From Hypomesus transpacificus (lineage: Eukaryota > Chordata > Actinopteri > Osmeriformes > Osmeridae): a stretch of DNA of 64,000 nucleotides. The notes beneath the pieces were generated by a model. That model ran no database searches, was not told where the DNA came from, and worked only from the letters and a program-made list of their open reading frames with translations. Shown piece by piece: positions 51,933-64,000 of this stretch. The stretch lies in NCBI RefSeq assembly GCF_021917145.1, contig NC_061062.1, positions 5,795,847 to 5,859,846 on the forward strand. The letters run 5' to 3'. A program made the translations under genes and the position numbers. The first letter of the stretch is position 1. Each line of letters begins with the position of its first letter.

Positions 51933-54900
51933 TTAAGAGCTCACCAAAACATAGATCATCCTGAATATGAAACACAAAACAAAAATTACAATGACATCTT
52001 ACTGTCTTATAGGGATCGATGATTGAGAGATAGAAGGGCACTTTATTCATCCACTAGCGGAAATTGCACAAATCATCTACAAGGTGAATATGAAAGACTG
52101 GACATGGAAAGGTAATGAACTAGTGTCTATACCCATAGAGATAGTAGAAGAAGGAGAGCAGGTAGAAAGCCAGTTTGCACCAGCCCTCTTTTTGACAGTA
52201 GGCCAGGATGTCAGCGTTCATGATGGTTGTAGGGTCATACAGCCCTGGGCCACTCATCACTGGACGGCTCGTATACCTGCACAACAAACAAGCATTAAAT
52301 CACAACTCACTTAGATCAAAACAACGTTATTCCAGAAAGGCACGACTGTGAAAGGTTTTTAGTTTGCCATAGCTGAGCTATAAAGCTACTGTTCAACTGT
52401 CCAAAGGATCTGGGTGCAGGGTGTCTACAGGTATAATCAAGTTAAATTTAAGACTTACAACCTTTTAATACCACTTCCAATTGAAATTTAAGACCAAACT
52501 TACAATGGAAATACAAATCAAATGTGGAAATATACAGTAATCTTTCCAAATAAACACACTGATGTCTGTTTAAAATGAACAGTATAGTAAAATGACAATA
52601 ATCAGTTGAGTTTAAGAACTTCAACTGACTAAATGTGTGTAATTGCTCTGAGGTCAGATGGCATTGTTGGCTTTGGATTTCTGGATCGTAACATCCAGCG
52701 TTGACATTGTTGCTAGCGGTGGAAATGGTGGAGCAGAAACTAGCAATTGCAGGCTGCTGGCGTGCCTTCACGTAGTCTCTGTGTTTTTTGCTCTGCAAGT
52801 GCGATTCCATCGCTCTGATCCCCATTGTCCCATGTTTGAAATTCTACCGACACGCAGTTTGCTTCATAAGCATTTCCAGGCACCAACCTTAACCAAGAAT
52901 ACTCATTCTTTTCAAGCCATTTGTAATTGAACTTTCATTTTCCCTAGTTTCTAACTTGCGCAGTAGGCTACGCTCTGACCTAACCATAAACAATGACATA
53001 GGCATTATAGGCATATAGCCTACAAAAATAATATCCAACCTGGCTGGTTGCCTGCATATTCGCAGTGACATGACACAAAACAATTTAAGACCCATCCAAT
53101 CTGAATTTAATACTTTTTAAGTGATTGAAGACTTTAAGGACCCGCGGCCACCCTGTGGGTGACATTAAGGTTGGCACAGGAGGGTCCGAGATCGTGGCAG
53201 CTCAGTGGTAGAGCCTTAGATATTACATATCTAGAGGTCCCCGGTTCAAATCCCCACCTTTTATAAATCTTTGGATAAAAGTGGGGAAGTAAACACGTGA
53301 CATTCTAGAAACGCTGGGTGAACAGAGACCCACCTCCAGACATGGTAGGCCAGCAGGGGCATGTTGAGGCCCAGGGTGAGCCACTCCGCAGCACACAGGA
53401 ACATCACGCAGAAGAACACATGGATGAGATACTCCGGGAGCACAAGCTGAAACAGTCAAAACACCATCAGCTTTGTAGGAGCAACCACCCACATGTCCCT
53501 AAACTTAGACAACAGACGAATAAGCAAACATTGACTCCCAATCAATACCCTTTATGTCATTAGAAGATGTTAAGATTGTATGAAACTTGGCGAAGCAGGC
53601 CACGCCATGAACATGAATTAGCTTTACAACACAAGCAGATCCAAAACCTTTTTGAGAAAACCCTTAAAACAGACGGTTTTCTCCTTGCTGTGCTAATATC
53701 ATTACAGCCATACTACAAGTGTGTAGATAGACAACAGGGCATAGACCAATGTTGACTTTCAAGGGGCACTTACACCACATCTCCCATCATGCACCGCTGA
53801 CTGACATGTGTGACATGCATCCTAGGTTTGACCACAGGGCATCCACACCTTGGTCTTTGGAGCAGTGTGCATCTTAACATGGTGGTCTAGGATCACAACA
53901 GAACCCCTGCAGCACAACATCCCCTCACACACAGGGTGCACACTGACAAGACGACCATGCGCTGTATGTGGACAAGCAGTCGAAATGCTGTAGCCTTCTC
54001 CAAAGTGCCTCTGTTGGTACTAGTGTAGGTGTTGCAGGGGGAGGGGGGCAGATGGAGTCACCACATGGAAGCCATGCATTCATGGGGAGGGGAGTGGGGC
54101 TTTACCAACAGCCCACAGATGGAGGGGTGATGGGGCAGGTAGGAAGAGGGTGCAGGAGGTAGGGTTGATAGGTAAAAGCCCTGCACTGTATTGCCAAATG
54201 TAAACTGTTGTTCAACATTATAATGATCAAGTTTTGTCAGTAATTTAGTGTTAACTCCATCTTGGGGAGAGGGTGGGGGAGTGGACGGGGGAGTGGACAT
54301 CATGTCCATGGTTCTACACAGATAAGCTCCTCCTACTTACTTCCCCATCCAATCAGTGATCCCTAAAAATTGCTGAGCTTGAGAGAATTAAGACCCTGCT
54401 ACCATCTGTTCTGTACCCCCAAGTGATGTAAGCCTGAGCCAGTCAAGACAATCTGGTGTACATTTGCAAATAGCTTTTCAAAGACACTATTAATAGCATA
54501 TTATATTTTAACCCATGTAGTATTGCTAGTTTGTATCCTAAGTATAGTTAGACCACATATTTAAATTTAAGATTCCTATATGTTTATTGTATGCACCTTC
54601 CTGCCAAAGGAAATTCCTTGTCTGTGCAAACTTTCATGGCGAATAAATCCCTTTCTGATTCTGATGAAAATATACAATATTGTGTGTTAATATATATTTT
54701 TGATAAATTCCTCAAATGATCCATTAATTTAGTTCATTTCATAATATACCAAATAAAATCATTTATTTTAGTTAAGAACTGTGCATATTTCTCTCTCTGG
54801 GAATGATCTGTCTTAAAGCTCGTTTCTGTGCACCCAGGCAATACAAAGTAAAGCCTACCGAGCTCTGAGATCCACAGCTCAATTATGATCTAATCCAGTA

Positions 54901-56233
54901 AGAGATCCCCTCGGATTAAAAATCCTATTATCTGTATTAGAACAATGGACCAAATATAGGATTGGCTTCAATTAAAAAAATATGAGTTTAGGTCTTATCA
55001 CAGGCAGTGCTCAAGTGATTAATACTAATGATTGTCATTTATTGGGATACTGAAAGTATCTTATAATCATAATTATTACAACACTATGCAAACAAAGGGT
55101 AGGTTGTAAAACGTCATGCAAGTTCTGAGCATTTGCAAGTCTTTTCAGTTAACATTTACCTAATTTACCATTGGAGCATTGGACCTGCACACCTTGCTAC
55201 CGGACAATGAACCAATGATTCTGAGGATTCTTCTGTAAGAACGAAGCACCTACCATCATCACAGCAGCATTTAGGCCTTTTGAACTATCATGCAAGCTTT
55301 TGTTTCAAAACTTTAAAATAAATCTGCAGCTATGACAACTAGCAATCTAAATAATAATACAGACAGACACATCCAACTATCAAAGCTAAAATGGGGAAAC
55401 TGTTACAGTTTAACCATAGCAGGACAACACCATTTCTAAGATTGAAAATAAGAGATATAAGAGACCAACAGCACACCACTCCCTCACTGTAAGATTTCTG
55501 AACCCTAAAAACAAATCAAACCAAAAGAGAATCTTTTCTCTGAGTTAACTGAAAAGACAGTTGCAAACACTCCCCGTGCAGAATGACAGACTGGAGACTT
55601 AATTGAACTGGGCGGGCATTTTAACCGAAGATTGGTACAAACCTTCAATGCAATTTTGACTCTTTTAATCTTTTTGACCTTTTCAATTGTCTTTAAGCCG
55701 TTATGTAAATGTGAAAAGCAGATTAGAAAAACAAAACAAAATGCGTTAGAATTTGACAGCTGACAAGATCACTCTCGATTAATAACAGTCAGGTTTTTTA
55801 GCATAACAGTGCAGAGAAGATTATTGAAAACAAGATTTAACTTCCTGGGTAGCTAGATACACACTTGCTAAAGCAATCTGCATGCAGTCAAAGGAGGCAA
55901 CTTCAAAAGCCTGACAAGTAAACACTTACCGGATTGAGTGTGTTACATTGATCAATGGGATTCTTGTAGTCAGTCTTCAATTCATCGAATGCAATTATCT
56001 GGAGAAAAATTACATAGGACGATAGAATTACATGTTTATTCACTGATGATTGTAATGTAGGCAATTAACCATCGTAAGAGGCACTTATCAAGATCACATA
56101 GCCAACAACATGAACATCAGTCATGAAGTGTTAAAGGCAGGGGACGTGCTTGATGTACAGGATATCTAGCTAGTTCATGCTCTTTTAGTCAAAGCAGAAA
56201 GCTAGCCAGGAAGCTAGCCGGGGTTTTAACTAA

Positions 56234-56265
<32 letters not shown>

Positions 56266-56855
56266 CACATATTTGTGCTTAAAGACGATAATAGATGGTT
56301 CATAACGGTCTCCAATTAAAAATGCGAGTGTGATTAATTCCAAATAAAAAAACGTAATCTTGGTTTGTTTATTCTAAACTAGTGCAAGTTATCAGGTTAG
56401 CCTAACGTTAGCTAGCTTTCTTTGCCAGTCTCACCGCCACATTTGGGTGTGCCATTCATTCTAGAATGGTACGTAGGTTCCCTTGCGCAAAGTTGTACTG
56501 TAACATTAAGGATATCGAATGATTTAATCGATATTGGAATTGACAATGATACTGGTCCTGACGTTGTCAGGATCAGGTGCGCCGCCCATCGTGGATCCGT
56601 TTCTTCTGGAACTGTGTGAGCTAACGTTAGCTTGCTAGACAACGTACTAGAACTGGTTCATTACAACAAGCTAGCATGAATATTGGCTAGCTATCCTACC
56701 CAGCCAGCAAATATGGTCACAAGGGTTTTATCACATTACCGTATTAGCAAACCATGCAAGATAACTGTACTTACGTGCCAAATGGCGAAGAAAATTAGGG
56801 CTGCAGTCAGCAGAAGCGCAAGCATATAACAAAAGGCCGCGAATGTGAACGCCAT
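51933..56855 (-). CDS. cnih1: Cornichon homolog 1, ER export cargo receptor
   Basis: Small multi-pass membrane protein that selects cargo such as TGF-alpha family ligands for COPII vesicles. Five exons in transcript order: 56775-56855, 55930-55998, 53334-53446, 52133-52276 and 51933-51960, giving 144 codons plus stop, the same length as human CNIH1. The N terminus [20 protein letters not shown] begins the first membrane segment; [19 protein letters not shown] is the conserved cornichon loop; further hydrophobic segments are [18 protein letters not shown] and [14 protein letters not shown]. The protein ends MIYVLVSS, encoded by a 28-nt last exon. Residues [18 protein letters not shown] match CNIH1 rather than the AMPA-receptor auxiliary CNIH2/3, which carry an extra insert. 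It is followed upstream by gmfb on the same strand. Confidence 0.95.
52417..53155 (-). mobile_element. hAT transposon remnant in cnih1 intron 3
   Basis: The left end (cagggtgtctacaggta) and the complement of the right end (cagggtggccgcgggtcc) are imperfect terminal inverted repeats, with further inverted aatttaagac blocks inside. The 6-bp tgggtg directly flanks both ends. On the minus strand, 52825-52448 encodes 125 codons beginning [20 protein letters not shown], resembling the second half of a BED-type zinc finger (H...KKH spacing) of fish hAT transposases. The rest of the transposase is absent, so the copy is dead. Confidence 0.65.
53192..53275 (+). mobile_element. tRNA-derived SINE fragment, second family
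   Basis: The sequence includes gcagctcagtggtagagcc (box A-like) and ggtccccggttcaaatcccc (box B), then a short tail with ctttggataaaagt like the L2 tail. It resembles the head of the fragment at 8868. It lies in cnih1 intron 3, about 60 bp from exon 3. Confidence 0.6.
53447..55929 (-). other. cnih1 intron 2
   Basis: About 2.5 kb of mostly unique, AT-rich sequence. No exon, RNA gene or clear repeat was recognised. Poly-purine/G-rich imperfect repeats occur near 54030-54090 and 54260-54300. Confidence 0.55.
56230..56264 (+). repeat. (CA)n microsatellite
   Basis: A CA run of about 16 repeats in cnih1 intron 1. Confidence 0.9.
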
Positions 56856-57199
56856 TATTGTAGCTAGTTTTGCTTACTGGCTAATGTCTATAGCCGCAGC
56901 GTATCCCTGTGGTTCCTCAGTCCTCACCAGCTGCTGTTCAGAGGGATTCAGAACAAAATGCGTGGCCAGTCACATCGCGAGACTACAGTGTCATTCCTGT
57001 CACAAAAACAAGATTTGCCCAGATTCTCCAGCGAGGTTCTGCAAAGGAGAAGTTCATCTGTGTATGCTGGTCTGTTATACGTGGCCAACAGTTGTCATCA
57101 GTATAACATAACTTGTCAAATGTTGATCAAAATCCTTTGTGCCAACAAAGAAATACATTTCCTACGGACAAACACATATGTATACATGATTTGACTCTA

Positions 57200-59677
57200 A
57201 ACAAAACAGTGAACATCACTGTCATTTTATTGGGATAATGGCAATTAAGACATTGTATAAAGCATGGAAAAATACAAAGGTCCACAGGTTTCACACCCGG
57301 ACGCAGCTGGGTATGTCACGTTTCAGATGCTGTTTTATATTTAAACAAAAAGAATAAGCTTTTTGATCTGATACAGTACATAATTACTGTAGGAAAATAC
57401 ATACATTAAGAATATTCAAAAGACTTCAGAGGCCAAATATTACAAGTTCACCACAGAGGAGAGAAGGTTTTTATCATCAATGCAGATAAGACACAGGACA
57501 CCATTATACACGATTAAAGACCACAAATGGTTGTCATTCATATGTACTTTTTCAGTTAATTTGCCTAAAGCATATGTAGACCCATAAAAATGACTTTTTC
57601 TAAAATGGTTTATCATGCCAAATGATACAATCAATAATTCTATCAAAAATTAGCCATTAAAATGTTGCTGAGCTTTTTTAGAAGACTGAGTGAACATCAC
57701 AACCTTTGCAAAGTACAGTGAGAAAGATTGACATAAATCCTATGCGATACATTTCTCTTGCTAGTATTCTCCCACCTATTGAAGAAGCAACATGCAAACT
57801 TGTTTTGATTATTGCTTGCATTGATAAGAATTCAAAGTAAGTCCAATTTAAAGTCAAGATACATTCTTTAAACAGAGAACATGCACAAGAAATCTGAACC
57901 TGGGGAAGTTTTCTGTCATGAATCAAACTTTGACACAAAAAGCATGCACTTGAATTTCACAGTTACCCGCAACATTTTCTGAGCAGTTTATAAAAATACT
58001 ACCAGTTAATTGCACAGTTTCAGAGTAAAAACAATCTTGTACAGCTTATACACTATGAAGTTCAACGATTTAACATCAAGGCAGTTTCTGATCAGAATGT
58101 TATGGTCATTTCATGTTGACATTAGTAAATAACTAAAATATTTACAATAATCATGTATTCACCAGAGGGAAATATGTGGTCCAATGTCATTCTTCTATTT
58201 TGTTTTGTATATCCTTAATTCATTTTGGTCTCATTGAAATTCAGTACAGACATAAATTATGACCAAGCTGTTTGACAAGGCATAAGTCATTGTAAGAGTA
58301 CGGTTTTGAGTGACATAAGACACAGGAATACAAGAAACCTGAACATGCACAATGTCTCAGTTTTGACGGGCAAGAAAATTCTGCTTTGGCTTCCATAACT
58401 ATTTCTTCCCACTGTGGGTGTGCTTCAAAGCTTCATTACACTCAGCAACTCTTCGCATATTTAAAATTCATTGTTTTTGAGTAGAAAAACATTTAGTTTT
58501 CTGCCAAATTAGAAAATGATGACAGCAAAGTTTGCCTGTCAGCAGTATTGACATTTAAGGAGGTATTACAATAACTTAGAAATGCATGTTGCCCTGTAAC
58601 AACGATACAGCCTGGAACTTTGAGGTCTGGACCACAGCAATACATTAACATGACTGAAGGTTAACAACAAGATGAACAACTTTCATTACAAATTTACAGT
58701 AAAACTGTAAATGCTCATCAACAGTTGATGATAATCTATCAACAGAAACAGTAGTGTTATTTAGGATGGTCCAGTAGATAGCTGGCAACTAATGCCACCC
58801 AGTAAGCAGTGTATCCTGGACCCTTCAGGTTTACAAAAGGTTGTTTTCTAGTCTCAAGTAAACATTTTCATAAATACTCAGGTGCAGGAATGTTTCAGTT
58901 AAAAATATGTTTTGGAAAGTGTTGTGCTCTGTATATCCCACAGGTCTGTCATATAACACACCATGCTTCAGTTCTTTCTTGCACAGTTTGTCCTCAAAAC
59001 AGTGATGACTAGATATATGAAACTCCCACTCGAGCCTAACAAGGACGGCAGATACGGGGGAATACTTTTAGGAGTGCTTAGAGTGAAACACACCCACACA
59101 AATGAAGTGAAAAGAAACGGAATTTAGTTAACAAAATGTAATTTAAAAAAGAGAATGCATGTGTGCCTCCGATGTTGTTTTTCCAGAAAGGTAGGACATA
59201 ATCTAATTAGGTGCCAAAGTAATGCATACACTATATCAGGTCATATCTTTCTGACTTGATGAAGAAAAAAAAAACTACAATTACGTGTTGATCGAATGAG
59301 CAATAACCTTTTTTCCACCATTATATCTTTCATGATCAGCTACAAAAAAAAGTTTTCTAATAACAAAAAGTGGTTTTAGTTCCATATTCACTCTTTGTAA
59401 ACTATAATAGCAAGAAAGTCCATAAAAACGATGTTAATGCCATTTGATTGCACCCAAATTCAACATAACTAGAGGTCAACACACCCTTTCAGATGATGTC
59501 TCCCCTGTTATATGTGGGAGTGTAACTAAGAAACAGACAAACAGAACTGGCACGTGTTGGGAGAGATTATTTGAGAGGTAAAAAGAGGATGGGAAATGAG
59601 TTATAGTGTTTTTTCCTCACAACACAACTGGGTTGTCCTGATTATCCTTTTGACATCTCAGATTGAATCGGATGCTT
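57200..59677 (-). other. gmfb 3' UTR
   Basis: About 2.45 kb of AT-rich sequence downstream of the gmfb stop with no coding exon. A minus-strand AATAAA (plus TTTATT at 57226-57231) is the likely poly(A) signal, about 370 bp from the cnih1 start codon. A long 3' UTR fits what is known for vertebrate GMFB, and suggests post-transcriptional control. Confidence 0.5.
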
Positions 59678-63762
<4,085 letters not shown>

Positions 63763-64000
63763 TTTCTCTGAAGCTCAGGCTCAAGAACTATGTTGACCTG
63801 AAGAGGGCAGTGCTAAATCAAAGGTTTTTTTCCAACATCATTTTGTGACTGGACTAGCTAGCCAATCCCACCCATCATGTATTTAAAGGAGCCAGTCGTA
63901 TCTTCAAGTAATGACGAATAATCCTACACATTTAATTATAGGGCTATCATATCAATGCATTGACTCGTCAGTAAAGCATGCGGAAGGATGAGTCTATCCT

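Noticed and set aside
54058..54309. 83-codon minus ORF with proline/serine-rich start in cnih1 intron 2
   Set aside because: Low complexity from a G-rich stretch, with no recognisable domain or splice context.

Overview
The window is nuclear DNA of a bony fish, almost certainly a teleost. It holds intron-split vertebrate genes with GT-AG junctions, a Rex3-like RTE LINE, an L2-type LINE, tRNA-derived SINEs whose tails match that L2 tail, hAT-type MITEs, and abundant (TG)n, (GA)n and minisatellite arrays. I cannot name the species. No bacterial, viral or organellar genes were seen.

Eight protein genes were reconstructed exon by exon; each complete model stays in frame across every junction. 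In order: cdkl1 (+, 3' part only, 801-2955); dmac2l/atp5s (-, 4084-5649); l2hgdh (+, 6259-9710); sos2 (+, 23 exons, 11658-37489, 1328 aa); a DH-domain RhoGEF resembling ARHGEF33 (-, 40655-46383); cdkn3 (+, 48150-50291); cnih1 (-, 51933-56855, 144 aa); and gmfb (-, 59678-63762, 142 aa). The order cdkl1-dmac2l-l2hgdh-sos2 matches human 14q21.3 and cdkn3-cnih1-gmfb matches human 14q22.2, so two blocks that are apart in human are adjacent here. The gene between them looks like a paralog of ARHGEF33, which in human lies beside SOS1, the paralog of SOS2.

Pairs of genes share short spaces. dmac2l and l2hgdh are head to head (about 600 bp), as are the RhoGEF and cdkn3. cdkl1/dmac2l, sos2/RhoGEF and cdkn3/cnih1 are tail to tail with close or possibly overlapping 3' UTRs. 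cnih1 and gmfb are in tandem on the minus strand with about 370 bp between the cnih1 start codon and the gmfb poly(A) signal. The genes do not form one pathway: Ras and Rho exchange factors, a kinase, a cell-cycle phosphatase, mitochondrial metabolism and assembly factors, an ER cargo receptor and an actin-branch regulator.

The most unusual sequence lies in sos2 introns. Intron 1 (11.7 kb) carries an uninterrupted 1063-codon LINE ORF, a perfect 47-bp inverted repeat, and a roughly 3-kb array of about 70 copies of a 17-bp core separated by (TG)n that runs to within about 10 bp of the exon 2 acceptor. Other minisatellites begin exactly at the donors of exons 3 and 6, and another (TG)n tract ends at the exon 5 acceptor. 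gmfb carries a textbook U12-type AT-AC intron next to a GC-AG intron.
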